From: Hyphomicrobiales bacterium
GTDB lineage: Bacteria > Pseudomonadota > Alphaproteobacteria > Rhizobiales > Beijerinckiaceae
Direction: 5' to 3'
Length of the DNA stretch: 64,000 bases
NCBI GenBank assembly: GCA_017302635.1
Contig: JAFLCX010000001.1
Coordinates: forward strand, 1,302,001 to 1,366,000
Positions within the stretch are counted from its first letter, which is position 1. Every line of letters begins with the position of its first letter. Shown here piece after piece: positions 13,401-20,785 of the stretch. Both the position numbers and the translations under genes were made by a program. The notes under the pieces were generated by a model that was not told the origin of the DNA, did not search any database, and saw only the letters and a list, made by a program, of their open reading frames with translations.

Positions 13401-13478
13401 TGCCTCCGCCAGCAATCGGGCCGCAAGGCCGGAATCATCCGTGGCGTAGGGCGCGCGAAACAAGGGCTGATCGTTCAT
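10404..13478 (-). CDS. putA: Bifunctional proline dehydrogenase / glutamate-semialdehyde dehydrogenase PutA
   Basis: Oxidises proline to glutamate in two steps: FAD-dependent proline dehydrogenase (about residues 90-480), then NAD-dependent aldehyde dehydrogenase (about 520-985). Visible signatures are RLVKGAYWDSEVKR and EFQRLHGMGD in the first half. In the second half, the catalytic glutamate is in LIAETGGINAM and the catalytic cysteine in SAGQRCSALR. At 1024 aa it is a short PutA without the ribbon-helix-helix DNA-binding domain of enterobacterial PutA, so it should not repress itself. The divergent Lrp-type gene at 13650 is the likely regulator. Confidence 0.95.
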   Translation of the reverse strand: MNDQPLFRAPYATDDSGLAARLLAEAPLPAEAEARIDREAARLIEAIRAGQGGIGGIEQVLQEYSLSTKEGLALMVLAEALLRVPDSGTADKLIEDKLGQGNFLDHQPKSDALLINASAWALGIGARVIQPGETPDGIIASLAKRIGLPTIRTAARQAMRVMGSHFVLGQTIDEALKRAASGAARSYRYSFDMLGEGARTAEDAARYFDSYADAIRHIGAKAGNEPLPDRPGISVKLSALHPRYEATNREAVLAELTPRVIALAESAKSFDMNFTIDAEEADRLELSLDLFQLVASDSRLAGWNGLGLAVQAYQKRALSVIHWLDQLAERLNTRFMVRLVKGAYWDSEVKRTQERGLPDYPVFTRKAMTDLNYAACAKAMLAARPRLYPQFATHNALTIASIRELAGNDEGYEFQRLHGMGDAAYGALLAAHPDVACRVYAPVGGHRDLLAYLVRRLLENGANSSFVNEAADSSVPIRKLLTRPAALIASPDRARHKHLPLPEAIFPDGRKNSRGYELGHAATLETLLSSRDFAPARAASLISGKAVPGTPANILSPVDGAVIGQATSATPTEVGAAVEAALSGFKTWGRSNAATRATLLRKAADKLEAKTGRIIALLHREAGKTLDDAIAEIREAVDFLRYYAGEAERLMASPVILPGPTGEDNRLLYRPRGVIIAIAPWNFPLAIFLGQIAAALAAGNTVVAKPAEQTPLIGALAVGLLHEAGIPTDALHLVLGDGRIGAALVEHPAIAGVVFTGSTDTARRINRALAAKDGAIVPLIAETGGINAMIVDATALPEQVADDVTLSAFRSAGQRCSALRLLCVQEDVADRMIEMIIGAAKALRLGDPALPSTHIGPVIDAEAKASLDAHIERMKAEAKTHYAGRAPEGLYVAPHIFELKRVEDLGEEMFGPILHVVRYKAGELSHIVEAIEGSGYGLTFGMHSRIDTDIEKVTNRLQTGNIYINRNMIGAVVGVQPFGGHGLSGTGPKAGGPNYLMRFVTEQVISVNSAAAGGNASLMSLSEE

Positions 13479-13496
13479 GTATGACCCTTCGATTGT

Positions 13497-13506
13497 TCAC
13501 TTGTGA
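13497..13506. promoter_or_regulatory. Dyad TCAC-TT-GTGA just upstream of putA
   Basis: TCACTTGTGA is a perfect 4-2-4 inverted repeat 18 bases before the putA start, in the AT-rich 171-base gap shared with the Lrp-type gene. A second dyad with the same half-sites lies near the regulator's promoter. It is a candidate operator for that regulator; this is inference. Confidence 0.35.
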
Positions 13507-13591
13507 CCTATGCCTGAAATTTTTTGCAGGCCGAAGTCGTTGAAAAAATTCGATTTCTCGATGTTAAGCCAGCATTCATGTGAGTTCCATA

Positions 13592-13622
13592 TTGAAATTT
13601 TGAAAATAATAGTGAATATCAC
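13592..13622 (+). promoter_or_regulatory. Candidate promoter of the Lrp-type regulator with an overlapping dyad
   Basis: TTGAAA at 13592-13597 is 17 bases from AATATC at 13615-13620. The -10 hexamer lies within GTGAATATCAC (13612-13622), an inverted GTGA/TCAC repeat. This arrangement would allow autorepression. The -10 match is weak, and the surrounding AT-richness raises the chance of a false match. Confidence 0.4.
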
Positions 13623-13649
13623 CGTATCAAAACGTTTTGGAGAACGATT

Positions 13650-14114
13650 ATGACAGAAGAGCTTGATCGGGCGGATGTGAAAATCCTCCGAGCCCTGCAA
13701 CGCGACGGACGCTTGTCGACGGTCGCCCTGGCCGAGGCCGTCGGCCTCTCGCCGACCGCGACGACTGAACGCGTCAAGCGCCTCACCCGCGATGGCTTCA
13801 TCAAGGGTTATCATGCGCATCTCGATCCGCAGCTCCTGAATCGGGCTTTGCTGGTCTATGTGGAAGTGACGCTCGACAAGACCACGCCCGATGTCTTCGC
13901 GAAGTTCGCGCAGACTGCGCGTTCCTCGCCGGAAATTCTGGAATGCCATCTGGTTGCGGGTGGCTTCGACTACCTCATCAAGACCCGCGTGCGGGACATG
14001 GAAGCCTATCGCGTGCTGCTCACCCAGACCATTCTCACATTCCCCGGCGTGAAAGAGTCGCGCTCCTACGCCGTCATGGAAGAGGTGAAAGCCGAGCCGC
14101 ACCTGCCGATCTGA
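13650..14114 (+). CDS. putR: Lrp/AsnC-family transcriptional regulator of proline catabolism
   Basis: The 154-aa protein has an N-terminal helix-turn-helix (about residues 5-55; RALQRDGRLSTVALAEAVGL then SPTATTERVKRL) and a C-terminal RAM ligand-binding domain (about 70-145). It is divergently transcribed from putA, the standard arrangement for PutR, an Lrp-type activator that responds to proline in alphaproteobacteria such as Agrobacterium and Rhodobacter. GGAGAACG lies 5-8 bases before the ATG. The name is given from family plus position. It is followed by a strong terminator. Confidence 0.88.
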   Translation: MTEELDRADVKILRALQRDGRLSTVALAEAVGLSPTATTERVKRLTRDGFIKGYHAHLDPQLLNRALLVYVEVTLDKTTPDVFAKFAQTARSSPEILECHLVAGGFDYLIKTRVRDMEAYRVLLTQTILTFPGVKESRSYAVMEEVKAEPHLPI

Positions 14115-14136
14115 TCGAGGCAAATGGCATGAAAAA

Positions 14137-14172
14137 AAGCGGCGCTTCCGGTGGGAAGCGCCGCTTCTTTTT
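14137..14172. terminator. Bidirectional terminator between putR and the TerC gene
   Basis: Perfect 13-bp arms AAGCGGCGCTTCC and GGAAGCGCCGCTT enclose GGTG. A T-rich tail follows on the plus strand (CTTTTTA), and a run of seven Ts follows when read on the minus strand. It should stop both convergent genes. Confidence 0.9.
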
Positions 14173-14206
14173 AGTCTGCCCGAGAGAACGGTAGGCTCAA
14201 CCTGCA

Positions 14207-15226
14207 TCAGGACGCGGGTGTGCTCTCCTGTTCGACCGGTTTGTCGTTCCGGGTTTTCCAGAGCGAGTAGACCACACCACCCAGGATGAGCGTAAGCGTC
14301 ACACCCAGCGAGATTGCCGGGTTCATTTTCCCGACCATCTCGTTCCAGAAGATTTTCAGGCCGATGAAAACCAGCACCATGGCCAGCGCATATTTGAGGT
14401 AATGGAAGCGGTGAACCATCGCGGCGAGCGCGAAATAGAGCGCACGCAGACCGAGGATCGCCATGATATTCGCGGTGTAGACGATGAAGGTATCGGTCGT
14501 GATCGCGAAGATCGCCGGCACCGAGTCGACCGCGAAGATCAGGTCGGCGACGTTGATCACCACCAGCGCCAGAAACAGAGGCGTGGCCCAGAGCACGATC
14601 TTGCCGGTCTTGGGGTCCGGCTGGCGCACGAAGAATTTCTGGTCGTGCAGCTTGTCCGTCACGCGCATGTGCTTGCGCATGAACTTGACGACCGGGTTTT
14701 TCGAGACATCCGTTTCGCCCTCCGGCACAACCAGCATCTTGATGCCGGTCGCGATCAGGAACGCGCCGAAGATATAGAGAACCCAGCTGTATTGCTGCAC
14801 CAAAGCCGCGCCGAGCGCGATCATGATGCCGCGCAGCACGATCACCGCGAGAATGCCCCAGACCAGGGCGCGGTACTGATATTTGCGCGGGATGGCGAAG
14901 AAGCCGAAAATCAGCGAGATCACGAAAACATTGTCGATCGACAGTGCCTTCTCGATGAAGAAGCCGGTGAAATAGGTAATGCCGGCATGGGTGCCGTCTT
15001 CTGTGAAGATGCGCCCGGTTTCATAGGCCCACCAGATCACGGCGCCATAGACCATCGCGAAAGCGATGTAGAAAGCCGAGAGCCAGAGGCTTTCGGAGAC
15101 GCCCATTTCCTTGTCGTCCTTGTGCCAGATGCCAAGGTCGAAGGCGAGCAAAGCGATGATGATGCTGAGAAAACTCAGCCACATCCAGACAGGCTTCCCG
15201 AGGAAGCCACCCATCAAGATTTCCAT
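14207..15226 (-). CDS. TerC/Alx-family membrane protein
   Basis: The 339-aa inner-membrane protein has about nine hydrophobic segments. The family's acidic intramembrane motifs are present: FDLGIWHK near residue 30, EKALSIDNVFVISLIFG near 90, and NVADLIFAVDSVPAIFA near 225. TerC/Alx proteins export Mn2+ or metallate exported proteins; tellurium resistance is a historical label. The hydrophilic loop between segments (about 165-205) is typical of the long Alx-like form. No Mn riboswitch of the yybP-ykoY type could be recognised upstream. A possible sigma70-like promoter is at 15326-15354. Confidence 0.9.
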   Translation of the reverse strand: MEILMGGFLGKPVWMWLSFLSIIIALLAFDLGIWHKDDKEMGVSESLWLSAFYIAFAMVYGAVIWWAYETGRIFTEDGTHAGITYFTGFFIEKALSIDNVFVISLIFGFFAIPRKYQYRALVWGILAVIVLRGIMIALGAALVQQYSWVLYIFGAFLIATGIKMLVVPEGETDVSKNPVVKFMRKHMRVTDKLHDQKFFVRQPDPKTGKIVLWATPLFLALVVINVADLIFAVDSVPAIFAITTDTFIVYTANIMAILGLRALYFALAAMVHRFHYLKYALAMVLVFIGLKIFWNEMVGKMNPAISLGVTLTLILGGVVYSLWKTRNDKPVEQESTPAS

Positions 15227-15325
15227 GTGATTGAACCAGTTTGAGCCCGTGGAACATATATTTCGGTTCCGACATCACGCGAACTACTGAAGTTCGACGT
15301 CAGAGGGGCCCGGTACCGATCGCGG

Positions 15326-15354
15326 GAAAATGGCGAAGTTTCCGGTTTCGTCAA
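15326..15354 (-). promoter_or_regulatory. Candidate promoter for the TerC gene
   Basis: Read on the minus strand, TTGACG (15349-15354) is 17 bases from ATTTTC (15326-15331), about 100 bases before the TerC start. The -35 is good and the -10 poor. Confidence 0.3.
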
Positions 15355-15453
15355 GTCCACAAATACCGATTTTTGTCTGCCTTCCGGCGCAGCTTTGGCA
15401 AAACGGTTGATTTTTCCTGACTTTTTATTTCTACCAACGCCGATACAGTCGCG

Positions 15454-17106
15454 ATGAGAGGCATGAGAGTGCAGTCTTTGCTCGGCCAACCGGCCGCCTA
15501 TGACGAAATCCGCCGGCGTTTTCGCTGGGCGGTGCCGGAGCATTTCAACATCGCGAGCGTATCCTGCGACCATTGGGCGAAGGTCGATCCTCATCGCACG
15601 GCCATTCTCGACGTCGCGCCGGATTTCGGCATTTCGCCCTTCAGTTATGCCGAATTGCGACTAGCCGCCGATCGTCTCGCTTCCGCTTTTGAACGGGCCG
15701 GAATCCGGCCCGGTGAGCGGATCGCCATTTTCTTGCCGCAGGGCCGGCATGTCGCCATCGCGCACATGGCGATCTATAAGCTCGGCGCGATCGCGGTGCC
15801 GCTGGCCGTCCTGTTCGGGCCGGAAGCCATCACCTATAGGCTGCATGATTCCGGCGCGCGCCTCGTGATCACGGATCGGGCCGGGGCAGAGCGCCTCGCA
15901 CCGCTGATGAATGAAGCGCCCGGTGTCGAGTCCATCCTCTCCATGGATGGTGAGGCCCATGGAGCGATGGCGCTCCAGCGTTTCTGCGAAGGTGCGGCTG
16001 ATCATTTCGAGACTCGCCGCACACGGGCGGATGATCCTGCCCTGATGATCTACACATCCGGCACGACAGGGCATCCGAAAGGCGCGTTGCATGGCCATCG
16101 CGTGCTGCTCGGGCATCTCCCCGGTGTCGAGATGCACCATGATTTCCTGCCGCAGGCCGGCGACAGGCTCTGGACTCCGGGTGATTGGGCCTGGGCAGGC
16201 GGGTCGCTCAACGTGCTGTTGCCAGGGCTCGCCTTTGGTGTTCCGGTCGTCGCCTGGCCCTTCCAGAAATTCGATCCGGAAGCTGCTTTTGCGATGATGA
16301 GCCATGTTGGCGTGCGCAACGCCTTCGTGCCCCCGACAGGGTTGCGCCTGATGCGCAGCGTCGAGAACCCGGTCGGGCGTTTCGGGCTCGGCCTGCGCAC
16401 GCTCGCTTCGGGCGGCGAATCGCTCGGCACGCCCACCTTCGAGTGGGGTCGCGAAGTGCTTGGCCTGCCGATCAACGAATTCTACGGCCAGACCGAGTGC
16501 AATCTTGTCCTCTCGTCCTCGCGCGCCATGGGCGTGATGCGCGCGGGTATGATCGGCCGGCCGGTGCCGGGGCACGAGGTCGCGGTGATCCGCGAGGATG
16601 GTTCGGTTTGCGATATCGGGGAGACCGGTCAGGTCGCGATCCGCCGTCCGGACCCCGTAATGTTCCTCGGCTACTGGAACAAGCCGGAAGCGACAGCCGC
16701 CAAGTTCATCGGCGACTGGATGACGACCGGTGATCGCGGCTATTCCGATGCCGATGGCTATGTCGGCTTCGTCGGGCGCGACGACGACGTGATCACCTCT
16801 GCGGGCTATCGGATCGGGCCGGTCGAGATCGAGGATTGTCTCATCAAGCACCCCTCGGTCGCTCTCGCTGCCGTCGTGGGCAAACCCGATCCGTTGCGCA
16901 CCGAGATTGTCACGGCCTTTCTCGTGCTGAAATCGGGGCATGAACCCAGCGCATCTCTGGCGGACGACATTCGCGAGCATGTGCGCAAGCGCCTCTCTGC
17001 GCATGAGTATCCGCGCGAGATTCACTTCATCGATGACATGCCGCTGACCACGACCGGCAAGGTGATCCGCCGCATCCTGCGTGATCGCCTGGACGCATCA
17101 GACTGA
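15454..17106 (+). CDS. Acyl-CoA synthetase (AMP-forming)
   Basis: Activates a carboxylic acid to its CoA thioester through an acyl-AMP. The 550-aa protein has the AMP-binding P-loop YTSGTTGHPKG (about residue 197), NEFYGQTECN, the TGD motif in WMTTGDRGYSD and the C-terminal hinge/lysine region TTTGKVIRR. The FRWAVPEHFNIA start resembles medium-chain or acetyl-CoA synthetases of the AcsA/ACSM branch; the substrate cannot be read from sequence. The ATG at 15454 has no good ribosome-binding site. A GTG at 15469 is preceded by AGAGG with seven-base spacing and may be the true start. It overlaps the convergent CobW-type gene by nine bases. Confidence 0.88.
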   Translation: MRGMRVQSLLGQPAAYDEIRRRFRWAVPEHFNIASVSCDHWAKVDPHRTAILDVAPDFGISPFSYAELRLAADRLASAFERAGIRPGERIAIFLPQGRHVAIAHMAIYKLGAIAVPLAVLFGPEAITYRLHDSGARLVITDRAGAERLAPLMNEAPGVESILSMDGEAHGAMALQRFCEGAADHFETRRTRADDPALMIYTSGTTGHPKGALHGHRVLLGHLPGVEMHHDFLPQAGDRLWTPGDWAWAGGSLNVLLPGLAFGVPVVAWPFQKFDPEAAFAMMSHVGVRNAFVPPTGLRLMRSVENPVGRFGLGLRTLASGGESLGTPTFEWGREVLGLPINEFYGQTECNLVLSSSRAMGVMRAGMIGRPVPGHEVAVIREDGSVCDIGETGQVAIRRPDPVMFLGYWNKPEATAAKFIGDWMTTGDRGYSDADGYVGFVGRDDDVITSAGYRIGPVEIEDCLIKHPSVALAAVVGKPDPLRTEIVTAFLVLKSGHEPSASLADDIREHVRKRLSAHEYPREIHFIDDMPLTTTGKVIRRILRDRLDASD

Positions 17107-18144
17107 TTGCGGCTGCGTCAGCGCATTCCAGAAACCCTCGATCTGCACCCGCTCCGCGCCCTGCGCGATCACCACGATGCGGGTACGGCGGTCGCGTGTC
17201 GGCCATTTTTGCAACCGCACAGGGGGTTCGGACACCGATTGGACATGATGGATCAGCATCGGCTGATCGGGCCTGTCTGCCATTGCGACCAGCCCCTTGA
17301 GGCGCAGAAGCTTCGGGCCGAGCAGCATGCGCATCGCCTCACGGAAAACGATGAGCTGGCCCTCGGTCACGCGCGCATCGGAGACAAAGGCAAAGGCCTC
17401 GATGGCCTTGCCATGCCGGTTCGGATCATGCCCCGGCACATGGCTCAGGCCCGGGTTGAGACCGAGCCAGGCTTTGAGATCCGCCTCATCCAGCCGCTCG
17501 GGCCTGAAGAGCGGGCGCGCCAGCGCTTCGGGCCGCAAGGCGTCGCCTTCATCGAGCCATGGCGCAAACGGATTGATCTCCCGCGCAGCCCCGATGGTCG
17601 TGTTCTGGGCGGCCGTATCGGCCAGATCCGTCTTGGTGAGGACGAGCGCATCGGCCAGAGCCACCTGACGGCGCGCCTCGGCGTGATCACCAAGTGTTGA
17701 AGCTCCATGCACAGCATCGACAAGCGTCAGGACACTCGCAATCGAGAACCGTTTCGCGAGATAGGGGTGTTGCAGAACGGCCTGCAAGATGGGCAGCGGG
17801 TCAGCGAGCCCGGTGGTTTCGATGATCACGCGGCGGAAGAACCGGATACGGTCATTGTCACGTCGGCGCAGCAGGTCTTCGAGTGTCGCGACGAGATCGC
17901 CCCGGATCGTGCAGCACAGGCAACCCGCCGCCATGAGCAGCATGTCACCTTGTGCTTCTTCGATCAGGAGGTGATCGAGCCCGACCGCGCCGAACTCATT
18001 GATGATGACGAGGGTATCGGCAAAAGCGGGGTCTTTCAGCCAGGCATTGAGCCTTGTGGTTTTACCTGCGCCGAGAAACCCGGTCAGCACCGTGAGCGGA
18101 ATGGGTTTCAGCGGATCAGGCCGTTGCTCGGCAGATATATGCAT
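17098..18144 (-). CDS. COG0523 / CobW-family GTPase (putative metallochaperone)
   Basis: The 348-aa G3E-type GTPase has Walker A GFLGAGKTTRLN (about residue 23), the metal-binding GCLCC motif (about 75), guanine specificity in LVLTKTDL, and a C-terminal CobW_C domain (about 235-340). The family delivers or inserts metals, often Zn. Cobalamin synthesis is not implied, because this gene is 9 kb from cobS/cobT. The P-loop has Arg where most members have Leu (KTTLLN). It is the last gene of a likely operon with the EamA and DacF genes, seven bases after EamA. Its stop codon lies inside the convergent synthetase gene. Confidence 0.88.
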   Translation of the reverse strand: MHISAEQRPDPLKPIPLTVLTGFLGAGKTTRLNAWLKDPAFADTLVIINEFGAVGLDHLLIEEAQGDMLLMAAGCLCCTIRGDLVATLEDLLRRRDNDRIRFFRRVIIETTGLADPLPILQAVLQHPYLAKRFSIASVLTLVDAVHGASTLGDHAEARRQVALADALVLTKTDLADTAAQNTTIGAAREINPFAPWLDEGDALRPEALARPLFRPERLDEADLKAWLGLNPGLSHVPGHDPNRHGKAIEAFAFVSDARVTEGQLIVFREAMRMLLGPKLLRLKGLVAMADRPDQPMLIHHVQSVSEPPVRLQKWPTRDRRTRIVVIAQGAERVQIEGFWNALTQPQSV

Positions 18145-18151
18145 TCTGAGC

Positions 18152-19069
18152 CTATTCGCCCGGCCTTCCGGAAAAACTCTCGCGTGTTCCGAGCAGGATT
18201 TCTGCCGCGAGCGCGACCAAAATGAGCATTACGCCCGCAATCTGCAATGGGCTGAGCGTTTCTCTCAGCACAAACCCGGCAGCGGCGATCGCGGTGACCG
18301 GCTCGAAGAGAAACAGCAACCCGGCGCGGTCGGCGCTGATGCGCTGTGCTGCCATCAACTGAAACAGATAGGCGATCGCATAAGCCCCCATCGCGACCGC
18401 GATAGCGATCGGCGCAGCCCAGAAAATCGCCGGATGCGCCGGGCCTCCCTGCATCCACGCGAAGAGAAAGGCCACCGGGCCCATCACAGCCTGTGTCCAG
18501 AAGGCGTTGCGAAAGGGCGCATCCGGCACGCGTCCCGCATAGATGAACATGAAAGCGCTCGCGATCGCCGCACCCAATGCGAGCAGCATGCCGTAAGATG
18601 ACAGTCCGGCGAGGGACGGCCCGACAGCGATCACGAGCCCGGCAAAGGCCACTGCGAACACGCCCATCTGAACGCGCGAAATCCGCCGCCCCTCGATGCG
18701 CGAAGCCAGCAGGATCACGAAGAGCGGGAACATGTAGAACAGCACCACAGCCATCGGCACCGGCAGGTGATCGACCGAGGAGAGATAGAATGTCGCGGTC
18801 AGGCTCGCCGTCAGGGCGAGCCGCAGAGTGGGCGCAATCTCACCCGGCAAGAGGCGCAGGCGCTGCCCCGCAACCATGGCCAGACAAGCGAGAGCAGGCA
18901 GGAAGAGCACGGCACGCCACGCGATCAGGTCCGCTCCGGGAAGGCCGGCCTGCGAGGCCATGCGCGCGGCGGGAACGTTGGCGCCATACAAGGCGGCCGA
19001 GGCCAGAGCCATCACTGTGCCGATGAGCAGGGTCCGGCGCGCGGCCAGAAACATCGCGCTGTCGCTCAC
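18152..19069 (-). CDS. EamA/DMT-family transporter
   Basis: The 305-aa protein has ten hydrophobic segments formed by two EamA repeats (about residues 15-145 and 160-290), the layout of drug/metabolite exporters. Substrate specificity cannot be read from the sequence. The start overlaps the stop of the upstream dacF-like gene by four bases (ATGA), so translation is probably coupled. The C-terminal tail (ILLGTRESFSGRPGE) is hydrophilic and cytoplasmic. Confidence 0.88.
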   Translation of the reverse strand: MSDSAMFLAARRTLLIGTVMALASAALYGANVPAARMASQAGLPGADLIAWRAVLFLPALACLAMVAGQRLRLLPGEIAPTLRLALTASLTATFYLSSVDHLPVPMAVVLFYMFPLFVILLASRIEGRRISRVQMGVFAVAFAGLVIAVGPSLAGLSSYGMLLALGAAIASAFMFIYAGRVPDAPFRNAFWTQAVMGPVAFLFAWMQGGPAHPAIFWAAPIAIAVAMGAYAIAYLFQLMAAQRISADRAGLLFLFEPVTAIAAAGFVLRETLSPLQIAGVMLILVALAAEILLGTRESFSGRPGE

Positions 19070-20535
19070 TGCGCGGCAGCAGCGGTTTTGGGTTGCTTTT
19101 TCGGAGCCTGAGCCTTCGGAGGCTGTTTTTTCGCCGATGCGCCGGCGGCTTTCGGCGGCTCTTTCTTTTTCGAGGTCTTGGCCTTGGGCGCGGGGAGTTT
19201 TTTCTGGTCAGCGCGCTGGCTGGCCGGTGTCACCTTGCGGTCACGCGGAGCGATTGCAGCCTGGGCTCCGGCGCGCGGAGGCGCGGTGATGGCACCCGGC
19301 AGAGCGAGGGGCTGGCCGCTGGCACGTGTGCCCTGCGGTGCGAAGGCTGTCGCCTGGGCTCGTTCCGGCGCGCCAGCCGGAACGCCGGGGCGACGCGCGA
19401 TTTCTGTGCTGCCCGGCTTCTTGCCGAGATAGACGACCAGCGGCTCGAAGCTGGCGCGCGGTCCGAGCGTGATCGCGTTGCCTGAGCGCAAACCAACCGC
19501 CATCGATTCCGAAGGTGCGCGTTGCATTGCCACCATCGAGCTGGGGTTGTCATTCGAAAAAGGAGACGCAACGAGCGCGCCGAGATCTTCGGTCTCGCTC
19601 GCGGGTGCCGCGCCCTTGCGGCAGATTTCCGCCCGCCGGTTCGGGGCCGTGGTTTCGACGCTGGCCGTCAGCCCCTCGAGGCTGCGCCCGGTCGTGGCGC
19701 GACCCCAGCCGCCACCCGCATTGAAGCCCGCATCGAGCAATTGTGCGGCCTTGAGCGTGCGATCCGCTCCGTTGGAGGCCCCCAGCACGATCGCAATCAG
19801 CGTGCGGCCGTTGCGCTGTGCGGCGCCCACTAGGTTGAAGCCCGAGGCGCAGATGAAGCCTGTCTTCATGCCCATCGCGCCTGAATAGCGGCCGACAAGA
19901 CCGTTGGTGTTGTTGAAAACCCGCTGACCGAGTTTCAGCGCGCCGATGCCCCAAAGATCGGCGGCCTCAGGGAATTCGCGCAGAAGAGCGCGGGCGAGGA
20001 TCGCGAGATCGCGGGCCGACGTATATTGGCGCGCATCCTCCCAGCCGTGCGGGTTGGTCCAGTGGCTCTCGCGCATGCCGAGGCGACGCGATTCCGCGTT
20101 CATCATCCGGGCAAAATTCTCGACCGATCCGCCCACACCCTCGGCGACAACCACTGCGATATCATTGGCGCTCTTCACCATCAGGAACTTGAGCGCATTC
20201 TCGAGCGTGACTTCCTGGCCCGGCTTGACACCGATCTTCGAGGGGCGCTGCTTCGAAGCGAGCGGCGAGACCACGATCGGCGTATCAAATTTGATTTCCC
20301 CGCTCCTCACGGCCCGCAGGGCGACATAAGCGGTCATCAGCTTGGTGGTCGAAGCCGGATACCAGGGCCGTGTCGCCTGATTGGCTTCGATCACATCGCC
20401 GGTATCGGCATCAACAACCAGTGTTGGCACCATGAAATTGGCCGAGGCCCCGGCACAGAGCCCAATCAGCCCAAGGGCGGCAAGGCCCGCGCGGCGGAAC
20501 TTGCGGAGCAGGGAGGACGACACATTCGAAACCAT
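19066..20535 (-). CDS. D-alanyl-D-alanine carboxypeptidase (PBP5/6, DacF-like)
   Basis: Trims the terminal D-Ala from peptidoglycan stem peptides in the periplasm. An N-terminal signal (about 1-33) is followed by the S11 serine-peptidase domain with SxxK in YPASTTKLM, SxN in MVKSANDIAV and KTG in MGMKTGFICASGF. At 489 aa it is longer than usual because of a C-terminal tail (about 390-489) rich in Ala, Pro and Lys, probably disordered and possibly binding cell-wall polymers. First gene of the probable dacF-eamA-cobW operon; divergent from the thiolase gene with 250 bases between starts. Confidence 0.92.
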   Translation of the reverse strand: MVSNVSSSLLRKFRRAGLAALGLIGLCAGASANFMVPTLVVDADTGDVIEANQATRPWYPASTTKLMTAYVALRAVRSGEIKFDTPIVVSPLASKQRPSKIGVKPGQEVTLENALKFLMVKSANDIAVVVAEGVGGSVENFARMMNAESRRLGMRESHWTNPHGWEDARQYTSARDLAILARALLREFPEAADLWGIGALKLGQRVFNNTNGLVGRYSGAMGMKTGFICASGFNLVGAAQRNGRTLIAIVLGASNGADRTLKAAQLLDAGFNAGGGWGRATTGRSLEGLTASVETTAPNRRAEICRKGAAPASETEDLGALVASPFSNDNPSSMVAMQRAPSESMAVGLRSGNAITLGPRASFEPLVVYLGKKPGSTEIARRPGVPAGAPERAQATAFAPQGTRASGQPLALPGAITAPPRAGAQAAIAPRDRKVTPASQRADQKKLPAPKAKTSKKKEPPKAAGASAKKQPPKAQAPKKQPKTAAAAQ

Positions 20536-20731
20536 GACGATCAGAACAACCCCGTTCCGGCAGGGCTTGCGCGAGCGCGCCCCAAGCGACGAAATCCGAA
20601 AAGCAAATCACTCCCCGCCTTATAGGCGGAATTCGAACGCCGGAACAGCTTTCGTCAAATTTGCCGGTGCGCTTGTGCTCAGGAGAATATGGCTTTCGCT
20701 GGGCAGGCATGCTTTAACCAGCGACAAAGGC

Positions 20732-20755
20732 GGTATACCACTCGTCCGGTGTACC
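20732..20755. promoter_or_regulatory. Tandem GGTRTACC sites upstream of the thiolase gene
   Basis: GGTATACC (20732-20739, a perfect palindrome) and GGTGTACC (20748-20755) start 16 bases apart, ending 30 bases before the thiolase ATG. Two near-identical dyads at this spacing look like an operator for a dimeric repressor such as a GntR- or TetR-type protein. The regulator is not encoded in the immediate neighbourhood. Confidence 0.4.
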
Positions 20756-20785
20756 GAAAAAATCAGGTCCAGGAGGAAATTTGCG

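Noticed and set aside
15227..15453. Possible Mn2+ (yybP-ykoY) riboswitch before the TerC gene
   Set aside because: Searched by eye for the conserved loop sequences on the minus strand and did not find them.
17098..18144. CobW-type GTPase as a cobalamin-synthesis gene of the cobS/cobT set
   Set aside because: It is 9 kb away in an operon with cell-wall and transport genes, and the family is mostly a general metallochaperone group.
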